Shown one piece after another: positions 27,297 through 34,333 of a DNA stretch of 42,892 nucleotides (its first letter is position 1; each line of letters starts with the position of its first letter). Source of the DNA: an uncultured Collinsella sp. (GTDB taxonomy: Bacteria; Actinomycetota; Coriobacteriia; Coriobacteriales; Coriobacteriaceae); assembly GCA_900761995.1 (NCBI GenBank), contig CAAFEY010000037.1:1-42892 (forward strand), in the 5' to 3' direction. A program made the position numbers and the translations under genes. The notes under the pieces were generated by a model that saw only the letters and a list, made by a program, of their open reading frames with translations, had not been told where the DNA came from and did no database searches.

Positions 27297-27375
27297 GCTA
27301 CTTCCTCCAATAGTAAACAACGGTGTCGAGGGCTATTGTCCCACTCTTGGCGGCGGGGTTGAGCGACAGGTGCAG

Positions 27376-28245
27376 TTATTGAGCAATAGCGTAAAGGTCA
27401 AACCCGCCCTGCGGCGTGCTATCGACCGTATCGGGCGCCTGTGAATTAAAACTCACCGGAACCATGCGCTTTGAGGCACGGTAACGCGTGCCGTCGGTGG
27501 CGACGGGCGGCTCATCGACCGTGAGCTCGTAGTCGCCGGGCTTGAGCTCGATGCCGTCACCTTCGGAATTGACGTATTGGTACTCGTCGATCGCTTGCCC
27601 CTTGAGCGTGCGACCCACGATATGGACGAGCATCTGGCTGTCGCCGCGCGCGGTGTCCCACGTCGCGCCGTCCTTGACCTCGACCGATACATGCACCGAG
27701 CGCGTGCGGCTGAGCGATTGTTCGACGGACATCTCGACCTTGGCGGCGTCTTTTCGTTGTTGTTCAACATGGCTCCAGACGTTTCCAATTACCGAGCATG
27801 CGATAACGCCGGCCATGAAGGCGATAAGGATGGGGCCAAGCGGAGAGCGACGTCCCGCATCTTCCTCGCGAGCCAGATCGGGGCGATGCGTGGGCGCAGG
27901 CGCCTGGGCACCCTGCGAGGGCACGTCGAGAATGCTGAAGGATGCCGTGCTGTCGGGATCGATAGTGTGACGCGGCTGCGGGGTCTTTGCCGGCGAGATG
28001 GACATGTCGGCTGGCTCACCCAGTGTGGCCGTGGCATCGGCCTTTGCCTCGTCGGCCTCAGCCTGGGCCCAAGCCTGCTCAAAGGTCAGAGGCTCGGCGG
28101 CATCGGAGGCGGCGTCAGGCTCGACAGTAGCATCGCTGCCGGCCTCGTCCTCGTCGCTCGACACGTCACGCGGCGCGGGCTCGTCCCACTCCTCGTCCGG
28201 AGCCTCGCCCTCGCTATACCACCATTCAAAGTTATCGATATCCAT
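27376..28245 (-). CDS. Uncharacterised single-pass membrane protein with acidic N-terminus
   Basis: I do not recognise a family. The 289-residue protein has a long acidic, Ala/Glu/Asp-rich N-terminal region (about 1-130), probably disordered and cytoplasmic. One membrane helix follows (about 137-157: PLGPILIAFMAGVIACSVIG). The extracytoplasmic domain of about 130 residues includes VHVSVEVKDGATWD and GIELKPGDYELTVDEPPV, which look like beta-sheet segments. The second stretch resembles Ig- or carboxypeptidase-like sandwich repeats. AAGGGG precedes the ATG. It is followed, 79 bases on, by the epimerase gene on the same strand. A sensor or envelope role would be speculation. Confidence 0.75.
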   Translation of the reverse strand: MDIDNFEWWYSEGEAPDEEWDEPAPRDVSSDEDEAGSDATVEPDAASDAAEPLTFEQAWAQAEADEAKADATATLGEPADMSISPAKTPQPRHTIDPDSTASFSILDVPSQGAQAPAPTHRPDLAREEDAGRRSPLGPILIAFMAGVIACSVIGNVWSHVEQQRKDAAKVEMSVEQSLSRTRSVHVSVEVKDGATWDTARGDSQMLVHIVGRTLKGQAIDEYQYVNSEGDGIELKPGDYELTVDEPPVATDGTRYRASKRMVPVSFNSQAPDTVDSTPQGGFDLYAIAQ

Positions 28246-28329
28246 ACGGGGCGCCCCTTAAGCCTCGCAAATAAACACTTGCCAGCCTTATACCCCCAGA
28301 TGGCACGGGAGCTCGCCGGCACAGACAGG

Positions 28330-28397
28330 AAAAGCGTCACAACATTCGACGCTTTTCCTCGTTTTCGAGATTTTCATCAAATGTTGTGACGGTTTGG
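28330..28397 (-). repeat. 68-bp repeat R2, copy 1 (terminator-like)
   Basis: It is identical base for base to 33254-33321. CGTCACAACATT pairs with AATGTTGTGACG and, on the minus strand, is followed by CTTTT, as in a terminator. An alternative stem AAAAGCGTC/GACGCTTTT shares bases with the first, so the two are mutually exclusive. CTCGTTTTCGAG forms a small inner hairpin. It lies downstream of the MerR-type gene and of repeat R3 copy 2. Confidence 0.8.
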
Positions 28398-28415
28398 GCA
28401 GCAGCCACACCACGA

Positions 28416-28446
28416 ATGTGACAAAGGGACTGTCCCTTTGTCACAT
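28416..28446 (-). repeat. Palindromic repeat R3, copy 2, containing the MerR-type gene stop codon
   Basis: ATGTGACAAAGGGAC (28416-28430) pairs with GTCCCTTTGTCACAT (28432-28446). The last two codons of the MerR-type gene (ATG TGA on the minus strand) are part of the palindrome, so the repeat supplies the end of the protein. Confidence 0.75.
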
Positions 28447-29310
28447 CTGGAGGGTAACAGGGATTTGGATGCAGCAAAAGTCCTCTTGGTGGGACTCGTC
28501 GTAGCTCGTGGTATCGAGGTAGCAAAAGTCGAAAGCGTTGCCAACGGGCTGGAGCGCGTGCTCGTCCATGCAGGCCACGACGGCGCGGATGCCCTCGGGC
28601 TCGTACGGCATGCCCCAGCGGCTCATGCACAGATACGTGCCCTCGGGCAGTACTTCGATGCCGGTTTCTGCCAGCTCGGCGGGATCGCTCGGCAGCAGCT
28701 CCTCGACACCGCGCGGTAGCACGGCAAAGGAGCCGGCGCCGGCGACGGGGTCGTCGGAATGCAGCGCCTCGCGACGCAGCATGGCGCCCCAGCCGCGCAT
28801 GGGACGCGTGCCCGTCAGCGCACGCATGCGCAGGATTGCCCGCATGAGCGTGGGGTGAAGCATCGAGCGGCCGCGCTCTATATCGCCCGGAAACTCCTCA
28901 AAGACCACGTAGCGGCGCTCGAATTGCTTGAGCTCCGGCTTGCCCTCGCGCTCGCGCCAGTAAACCGCCTCGTCGTAAAAGCTTAGACGCTCCTGTACGC
29001 TCGCGCGCTCGGCTTTGTGCTCAGCGATCTGTTCATCGAGCGCCTGCACCCGCGAGCGCAGGTGATCGGTCATCTCGCCAATGTCGAACGTCGAGGTCAG
29101 GCGGTCAATCTCGTCGAGTTCGAGCCCCAGGTCGCGCAGCATGCAGATCAGACGCATGAGCGGGATCTGCGTAGGCGAATAGAAACGGTAGCCCTTTTCG
29201 TTCACCACGGCGGGCTTAAACAGGCCGATCTTGTCGTAGTAGATGAGCGTTTGGCGCGAAACGTTAAACAAGCTCGCCATCTCGCTAATCGCATACATGC
29301 CCGTCTGCAT
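28441..29310 (-). CDS. MerR-family transcriptional regulator with effector-binding-like C-terminus
   Basis: This 289-residue regulator has an N-terminal MerR winged helix (YAISEMASLFNVSRQTLIYYD, in two parts, then KGYRFYSPTQIPLMRLI). A long dimerisation coiled coil spans about 85-120. The C-terminal region of about 160 residues is of BmrR/GyrI-like length and pattern and probably binds a small molecule. The ATG at 29310 follows GGGAGG. It lies downstream of the ubiX gene across a terminator, so it probably has its own transcript. Its position makes it the likely controller of the decarboxylase cluster and of the two dyads at 33197 and 34336; that link is inference. Its last residue and stop come from repeat R3. 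Confidence 0.88.
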   Translation of the reverse strand: MQTGMYAISEMASLFNVSRQTLIYYDKIGLFKPAVVNEKGYRFYSPTQIPLMRLICMLRDLGLELDEIDRLTSTFDIGEMTDHLRSRVQALDEQIAEHKAERASVQERLSFYDEAVYWREREGKPELKQFERRYVVFEEFPGDIERGRSMLHPTLMRAILRMRALTGTRPMRGWGAMLRREALHSDDPVAGAGSFAVLPRGVEELLPSDPAELAETGIEVLPEGTYLCMSRWGMPYEPEGIRAVVACMDEHALQPVGNAFDFCYLDTTSYDESHQEDFCCIQIPVTLQM

Positions 29311-29340
29311 AAGTCCTCCCGACACATCCTTTTAGCGCAC

Positions 29341-29370
29341 AAAGCCCGCCGCCCACAGGGGCAGCGGGCT
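29341..29370 (-). terminator. Terminator after the UbiX gene
   Basis: On the minus strand AGCCCGCTGCCC pairs with GGGCGGCGGGCT (one G-T pair), followed by TTTGTG. It separates the decarboxylase operon from the MerR-type gene. Confidence 0.75.
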
Positions 29371-29387
29371 CAAACACTACTCGTATC

Positions 29388-29981
29388 CTACCCTAAAGAC
29401 GCCCATGACCAGCGCTTATAGTTTGCGCATGACACGCCGACGGCCTCGAGCGCCTTGGCGGCGATGTGATGCACCGCGTCGTCGAGCGTGGCGGGGCCGT
29501 TGTAAAACGTGAGCATGGGCGGCATGAGCATGACGCCCGGTACGCGCGCCAGGCGCGCCATGTTGTCGACGTGAATGGCGCTGAAGGGCGTCTCGCGCAC
29601 CATGAGCACCAGGCGGCGCTGCTCTTTCATCTGCACGTCGGCCGCGCGCAACAACAGGTTTTCGCTGTAGCCGCTCGCAATGCCAGCGAGCGTCTTCATG
29701 GAGCAGGGGGCCACGATCATACCGTCGACCGGATAGGTGCCGCTTGCGATGGCGGCGCCGATGTTCTTGTTGTCGTAGACCACATCGGCGTGCGCGACAA
29801 ACTCGTCGAGCGTCATGCCGAGCTCCTGCTCGATGGTGATCTCTCCCCCGCGCGTGACGACAAGCGCCGACTCGGCGCCGGCCTGGCGCAGGCATTTGAG
29901 GCACTCAAGGCCCAGCGCGGCACCGCTGGCGCCCGAAACGCCAACGACGATGCGACGGGGACGGACAGAAGACTCAGGCAT
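29388..29981 (-). CDS. ubiX: UbiX-family flavin prenyltransferase
   Basis: This 197-residue flavoprotein joins a dimethylallyl group from dimethylallyl (pyro)phosphate to FMN, making the prenyl-FMN cofactor of UbiD enzymes. GVSGASGAALG (14-24) is the FMN loop. VAPCSMKTLAGIASGYSENLL (two parts) and LVLMVRETPFSAIHVDNM (prenyl and phosphate site with the Arg-Glu pair) are characteristic. PPMLTFYNGP is the usual C-terminal segment. It starts 33 bases after the UbiD gene in the same operon, so it should serve that enzyme. It is the counterpart of LpdB in gallate decarboxylase systems. Confidence 0.95.
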   Translation of the reverse strand: MPESSVRPRRIVVGVSGASGAALGLECLKCLRQAGAESALVVTRGGEITIEQELGMTLDEFVAHADVVYDNKNIGAAIASGTYPVDGMIVAPCSMKTLAGIASGYSENLLLRAADVQMKEQRRLVLMVRETPFSAIHVDNMARLARVPGVMLMPPMLTFYNGPATLDDAVHHIAAKALEAVGVSCANYKRWSWASLG

Positions 29982-30014
29982 GACAACTCCTTGACTACTT
30001 GGTAGGGCTACTTA

Positions 30015-31502
30015 CTAGAAAGCAATCTCCTTGGCCCACTTGTCCTTGTCGATCTCCATGAACTGCGAGCGGATGAAGTTCTTCTTGAGGTCGAACGGGA
30101 CCGTGCAGTCGAAGATGGCCTTGCAGGCGATGCCGTGCTCGCGGATCGTGGGGTCGAACGCGGGGTCGTTGGACGGATCGAGCACGTGGCAGTGGCAACC
30201 GGGGATGGTGATGAGGTCCACGTCGGCCTGGAAGCGCGTGGTCATGGCCCACATCACGTCGCTCATATCGAAGATATCGACATCCTCGTCAACAAGGATG
30301 ACGTGCTTGAGCTCGGAGAACGCCGAGAAGGCGAGCATGGCGGCGTTGCGCTGACGGCCCTCGTCATTTTTGCTCGACTTCTTGAACTGCATGATAGCAA
30401 CGAACTTGCCGCCGCCGCAGGGAGCGGCGTGGACGTTGAGCAGACGGCCCGGGATGGCGGTCTCGACCATCTTGTAGATGGAGGCCTCGGTGGGGATACC
30501 GGCCATGGACACGTGCTCGTGCGAAGGACCGATGCAGCTCTCCATAATGGGGTTGACACGCGTGGTGACGGCGGTGATCTTGATCACCGGGCAGACCTTG
30601 GCGCCACCGGTGTAACCGGGGAACTCGGGCATGGCGTAGCCGTGGCCGTTGACGTCCTCGTTGATGGTCTCGTCGTGCATGAGGTAGCCCTCGAGCACGT
30701 ACTCGGCATTGGCAATGCACTTCTGCGGAACGGTGACGCAGTCGGCAAGCTCGACGGCGTGGCCGCGCAGGGCACCGGCGATCTGCAGCTCGTTGAAGCC
30801 GAGCGGCGTGGTGGGAGCCTCGAAGCCGCAGCACATGTACACGGCGGGGTCCAGACCGATGGAGATGGAGATGGGCATATCCTCGCCACGCTGGCAGTAC
30901 TCGTCAAAGAACGCGCCCAGGTGACGGCTGCCGGGGGTAATCCACATGGCGAGCTTGTCCTTGTCGACGCAGGAGAAACGGTGGATGGTCACGTCGGACT
31001 GGGAGCCGTCGGGGCTCGTGCCGTAGGCGAGGCCCATGGTGATGTAGGGGCCGCCGTCGACGGGCGTGTTGGTAGGAGCGGGAACGATCTTGCGCAGGTC
31101 AAAGCCCTCGTCGGTCGCCTTGTACACGACCTCCTGGCAGTCGACGTGCGCACCCTCGGCGATCTGCTCGGGCGCGATCAGGTTCTCGAAGCGCTTGCCG
31201 ATCTCGAGGCCCAGGTGCTCCTCGTCCAGGTCGAGCAGGGCGGCAACGCGCTTGCGGCTGGCAAGCATGCCGATGCAGACCTTGGCATCGTCAAAGCCCT
31301 TGACGTTGTTGAAGACCATCGCCGGGCCCTCTTTGGTCGGGCGCATAACGGTGCCGCCGGCACCGACGTGGCGATAGACGCCCGAGACCTCGGCATCGGG
31401 ATCGACCTGAGTGTCGGTCTCGAGCAGCTGGCCCGGCATCTCGCGCAAAAAGTCGAGCGCGGAGCGCAGGTCGTGGATCTGGGAAGCATCGGTAGTGGAC
31501 AT
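30015..31502 (-). CDS. ubiD: UbiD-family prenyl-FMN-dependent decarboxylase (LpdC-like)
   Basis: This 495-residue enzyme is predicted to decarboxylate, reversibly, an aromatic or alpha,beta-unsaturated acid. DVTIHRFSCVDKDKLAMWI then PGSRHLG is the prenyl-FMN/Mn-binding segment with the catalytic Arg. YVLEGYLMHDE and EFPGYTGGAK carry the Glu residues of the Arg-Glu-Glu triad region. Length and the UbiX plus LpdD-like neighbours fit the hydroxyarylic acid decarboxylases (LpdBCD, ShdBCD, EdcBCD) better than ubiquinone UbiD. The substrate (gallate, protocatechuate, hydroxybenzoate or other) cannot be read. ATG 31502 follows AAAGGAG. A GC-rich hairpin lies just upstream. Confidence 0.93.
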   Translation of the reverse strand: MSTTDASQIHDLRSALDFLREMPGQLLETDTQVDPDAEVSGVYRHVGAGGTVMRPTKEGPAMVFNNVKGFDDAKVCIGMLASRKRVAALLDLDEEHLGLEIGKRFENLIAPEQIAEGAHVDCQEVVYKATDEGFDLRKIVPAPTNTPVDGGPYITMGLAYGTSPDGSQSDVTIHRFSCVDKDKLAMWITPGSRHLGAFFDEYCQRGEDMPISISIGLDPAVYMCCGFEAPTTPLGFNELQIAGALRGHAVELADCVTVPQKCIANAEYVLEGYLMHDETINEDVNGHGYAMPEFPGYTGGAKVCPVIKITAVTTRVNPIMESCIGPSHEHVSMAGIPTEASIYKMVETAIPGRLLNVHAAPCGGGKFVAIMQFKKSSKNDEGRQRNAAMLAFSAFSELKHVILVDEDVDIFDMSDVMWAMTTRFQADVDLITIPGCHCHVLDPSNDPAFDPTIREHGIACKAIFDCTVPFDLKKNFIRSQFMEIDKDKWAKEIAF

Positions 31503-31525
31503 AGCATGCTCCTTTCGGGAGAGCG

Positions 31526-31551
31526 CCCGGCGGCGAGGATGCCGCCGGGCT
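31526..31551 (-). other. GC-rich hairpin in the UbiD gene leader
   Basis: GCCCGGCGGC pairs with GCCGCCGGGC around a 6-base loop, some 12 bases upstream of the UbiD ribosome site within the 143-base gap after the transporter gene. No T-run follows. It may stabilise or modulate the UbiD message. The rest of the gap holds imperfect repeats of CGCTCGGC/GAGCGCTCG only. Confidence 0.5.
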
Positions 31552-31645
31552 GGGTAACGTAGTGGGGCCGCGGCGCTCATAGATGGGACGCTCGGCCACT
31601 CGCAGTTCGAGCGCTCGGCTGCTTACAGCCCAAGCGCTCGACCGC

Positions 31646-33103
31646 TTACATCAGGCCAAAGAGGTGGAACCAGGCGGCCTCGACCAGCACGACGATAAAG
31701 ACGACCACAGTGAGGGGAATGCCCATGCGCATAGCCTCTTTGGAGGTGTAGCCGCCGGCGTCCTTGCCCTCGCCGATAAGGATCGGCAGGTTGTGGAACG
31801 ACAGGATGTAGTGGATGTTGATGGACGTGAAGACGATGAGCGCCACGGCGAGCGGGCTCACGCTGGAGCCGGCCGCGAAGCTGATGAACGCCGGCACGCA
31901 CACGCCGAGCACGGCCATGACCGAGCCCATGAACATGTGGATGATCATGGAGAGCGCGGCGACGAGCAGGGCGAACAGGAAGATGTTCTCGGGCACGGAG
32001 CTGGGAAGCACGACGTCGGCGATCCAGGCGTTCATGCCGGTGGCGCCGCCCACGGAACCCACGGCCATGGCGGCCGTCAGGAACATGAGGGACTTGATGT
32101 CGACAGCGTTCCAGCTGGCGGGAGTGAGGACCTCGCCGATGATGGGCATGGCGAATGCGACGCCAATGGCCAGGGTGACCCAGCCGATATAGTCGCCCGA
32201 GACGGTGAGCCACAGCGCGATGGCGATGACAAGCCACACGATGGTGCGGATCTCCTTGACGGAGAGCTTGCCGAGCGCGGCCTGCTTGGCCACGATCTGC
32301 TCGCGATCGTAGACGAGCTCCTTGCTGGGCTTAAAGAGGAAGAGGCCCAAGAACAGGGTGCACAGCAGCGCGACCAGCATAGGCACGCTCATGTACAGGA
32401 ACCAGTCGACAAAGGACGGGCTCATGCCGCCGGCCTCGGCGCTGTACTGCGCAACGAGCGGGTTGAGCGTGGAGTCGCCTGTCAGGAAGAACATGGAGCC
32501 GGGGGCAGCAGCGGCAAACACAAGGAAGCCGAGCTTGCCGCGGTCGTCGTCACCGTAGCCGGCGGACTCGGCGATGACCGAGACAACGGCGAGGATGAGG
32601 AAGGCACGGGGGAACGGATGCGGAATGAGTAGCGACAGCACAAAGGTGAGCGCGAAAATCGAGATGATGAGCGACTTGGCATCGCGCACGAACTTGAGCA
32701 TGAACGCATAGGCGATACGCTCGCCCAGGCCCGACTCCTTGACCGCGCTGGCGATGAGGTAGGCGCCGATGACGAGCCACATGGTGGCTTTGGTCCACGA
32801 GCTAAACGTGGAGGCGACCGTCGCCGAGATGCTCGCGGCGCCCGTGTCGTCCACGCACACCTTGAACAGAACAAGCAGCGCGCAGTAGAGCAGGCCCACA
32901 AAGCCCGGCTGTGCCACGCCACATGCCCAGAACACCACCGTGGCGAGCGTCAGCGCCAGACAGGTCTGACCGCCGACCGTGAGCTCGACCGTCGAGCTCA
33001 GCTCCGCCAAAGGAAGAAACTTCACCAGCAAAAAGACAACGATACCCAGCACAAAGCCAATTTCGCGCTTGGTGATCTTAAACGCCTTCTTTTCCGCTTC
33101 CAT
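31646..33103 (-). CDS. DASS/SLC13-like carboxylate transporter
   Basis: This 485-residue membrane protein has about 11-12 hydrophobic helices in two inverted halves, as in the divalent anion/sodium symporters. The regions that should hold the paired SNT substrate motifs read differently (PGSMFFLTGDSTLNPL, MFMGSVMAVLG and SFHNLPILIG), so the binding site is divergent and the substrate may not be a classical dicarboxylate. The ATG at 33103 follows GGTGGGGAG. It is the first gene before ubiD and ubiX, which suggests it imports the acid that UbiD decarboxylates or exchanges acid for product. A 19-bp dyad and a terminator-like hairpin precede it. Confidence 0.82.
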   Translation of the reverse strand: MEAEKKAFKITKREIGFVLGIVVFLLVKFLPLAELSSTVELTVGGQTCLALTLATVVFWACGVAQPGFVGLLYCALLVLFKVCVDDTGAASISATVASTFSSWTKATMWLVIGAYLIASAVKESGLGERIAYAFMLKFVRDAKSLIISIFALTFVLSLLIPHPFPRAFLILAVVSVIAESAGYGDDDRGKLGFLVFAAAAPGSMFFLTGDSTLNPLVAQYSAEAGGMSPSFVDWFLYMSVPMLVALLCTLFLGLFLFKPSKELVYDREQIVAKQAALGKLSVKEIRTIVWLVIAIALWLTVSGDYIGWVTLAIGVAFAMPIIGEVLTPASWNAVDIKSLMFLTAAMAVGSVGGATGMNAWIADVVLPSSVPENIFLFALLVAALSMIIHMFMGSVMAVLGVCVPAFISFAAGSSVSPLAVALIVFTSINIHYILSFHNLPILIGEGKDAGGYTSKEAMRMGIPLTVVVFIVVLVEAAWFHLFGLM

Positions 33104-33157
33104 CTCCCCACCTTTCTTGTTGGGGGCGCTCCGGATTCGCAGCCACGTTGCCACTTA

Positions 33158-33188
33158 AAAAGGGGCGCCCGTTATCGGACACCCCTTA
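33158..33188 (-). terminator. Terminator or leader hairpin upstream of the DASS transporter gene
   Basis: On the minus strand AAGGGGTGTCCG pairs over 12 bp (two G-T) with CGGGCGCCCCTT across an ATAA loop, then TTTTT. It ends transcripts arriving from the LpdD-Nudix gene. If the transporter promoter is at 33197-33219, it would lie at the very start of the transporter leader, where it could attenuate. Confidence 0.8.
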
Positions 33189-33219
33189 CGTTGCGCTGTG
33201 TTGTGGCAATACAGTCAAG
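33189..33219 (-). promoter_or_regulatory. 19-bp dyad with adjacent -35-like hexamer, copy 2 (transporter side)
   Basis: CTGTGTTGTGGCAATACAG (33197-33215) is an imperfect dyad matching the one at 34336-34354 at 15 of 19 positions. On the minus strand TTGACT (33214-33219) overlaps its end in the same register as TTGCCT does in the other copy. A 19-bp spacer leads to a weak -10 candidate CAACGT. MerR-type regulators use such 19-20-bp spacers, so the MerR-type protein encoded at 28441 is a candidate binder. Confidence 0.5.
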
Positions 33220-33253
33220 CGGGATTTTTGGATGAGAAGCGATCCTCTGGACA

Positions 33254-33321
33254 AAAAGCGTCACAACATTCGACGCTTTTCCTCGTTTTCGAGATTTTCA
33301 TCAAATGTTGTGACGGTTTGG
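33254..33321 (-). repeat. 68-bp repeat R2, copy 2 (terminator-like)
   Basis: It is identical to 28330-28397. On the minus strand it follows the LpdD-Nudix gene and R3 copy 3, and its main stem ends in CTTTTTG, consistent with termination. Confidence 0.8.
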
Positions 33322-33351
33322 ATGTGGCAAAGGGACTGTCTTTTTTCACAT
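33322..33351 (-). repeat. Palindromic repeat R3, copy 3, degenerate, containing the LpdD-Nudix stop codon
   Basis: ATGTGGCAAAGGGACTG is followed by TCTTTTTTCACAT. It matches 28416-28446 but with a decayed second arm (TCTTTTTTC for TCCCTTTGTC). The final Met and TGA of the LpdD-Nudix gene lie within it, as for the MerR-type gene. Confidence 0.65.
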
Positions 33352-34293
33352 AGCGAGGGCTGCGCGGATGGAGGGGACCTCCAGAGCCTCGCGGAGCCAG
33401 GGGGCCAGCTGCTCGGGGTGACCCTGCAGGTAGCCTTTAAGCTCGGACGGGGCCACGCGGCGCACTTCCGAGATCTCCTCTTGGTTGATATGCAGCTCGC
33501 CCGGCTCAACATGGGCAAGGTAGACCTCGCACCATTCGCACTCGCAGCGGCCGTCGCCGTGGTCCTCGCGGTACACCACGTGTCCGAGGTGCTTGAGCTG
33601 ATCGGGCTCGCGCGTGATGCCAAGCTCTTCGTTGATGCGACATGCCGTGGCGGCCGCGACGTCTTCCCCGGGGAGCGGATGGCCGGCACAGCTATCGGCC
33701 AGCACCCCGCCCCACAGGCGTTTGAGCAGACTGCGACGACAGAGCAGCAGGCGCGCGTCTTCGCCCTGGCCCTCGACCAGAAGCGTCAGAAATGCCTGAT
33801 GCAGGATTCCCTCGCCGGTATGGGCCTCGATGCGGTCGACGGGGCCAAGCGCCTCGCCGGTCGCGGCATCGACCGCCACGACCTCGGCGCCTGCGCCGCC
33901 CTCATCCCAGCCGGCGCGCAGAATGCGGGCTGCGGCCTCCTCGAGCGCGGCGATGAGCTCCTTGGTGGTGTCGAGCACGCGCTGCAGGTCGTCCCCGCTC
34001 GCCTGTTCAACATGAAAACCCGTGCTTGCAACGACCGGCACGCCAAAGCGCGTGGCCAGCGCCGCCGCAATATCGTGCGCCGGGATCTCGTCTCGATGGC
34101 ACGGAACGGCCAGGATGCTCACCGTCGCCGTACGGCCGGGCTCGGGGCGAGGAATGGCCTGCGCCGTGGCGCCCAGGTGCGCAAACTCCGGCGAGCAGGC
34201 GTACACCGCCATGCCTCGCGGCGTCACCGTCAACTGGGCCTCGAGCGCAAACTTGCCCTCGCCCACTACAACCTTTGTCGTGTGCATACCCAT
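33346..34293 (-). CDS. Fusion of an LpdD-like prenyl-FMN chaperone domain with an IDI-like Nudix domain
   Basis: This is a 315-residue two-domain protein. Residues about 1-125 match the LpdD/VdcD small-subunit pattern: LEAQLTVTPRGMAVY, HLGATAQAIPRP, TATVSILAVPCHRDE, then VPVVASTGFHVE. LpdD-type proteins are thought to help load prenyl-FMN into UbiD partners. Residues about 150-290 resemble type 1 isopentenyl-diphosphate isomerase. Metal ligands H158, H165, H205, E251 and E253 and the EELG helix are present, but the catalytic Cys position before GH is Ala203, with Cys202 one residue earlier. It could isomerise IPP, hydrolyse DMAPP to DMAP, or only bind. ATG 34293 follows AGGAG; upstream frame rejected. 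It lies upstream of the transporter-ubiD-ubiX genes. Confidence 0.8.
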   Translation of the reverse strand: MGMHTTKVVVGEGKFALEAQLTVTPRGMAVYACSPEFAHLGATAQAIPRPEPGRTATVSILAVPCHRDEIPAHDIAAALATRFGVPVVASTGFHVEQASGDDLQRVLDTTKELIAALEEAAARILRAGWDEGGAGAEVVAVDAATGEALGPVDRIEAHTGEGILHQAFLTLLVEGQGEDARLLLCRRSLLKRLWGGVLADSCAGHPLPGEDVAAATACRINEELGITREPDQLKHLGHVVYREDHGDGRCECEWCEVYLAHVEPGELHINQEEISEVRRVAPSELKGYLQGHPEQLAPWLREALEVPSIRAALAM

Positions 34294-34333
34294 GGGATCT
34301 CCTGTCGCCCGCAATGTACCTGAGACCATCTTC

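Noticed and set aside
30135..31562. A 475-codon plus-strand frame opposite ubiD
   Set aside because: It is antisense to a conserved enzyme with all motifs; composition is typical of a shadow frame.
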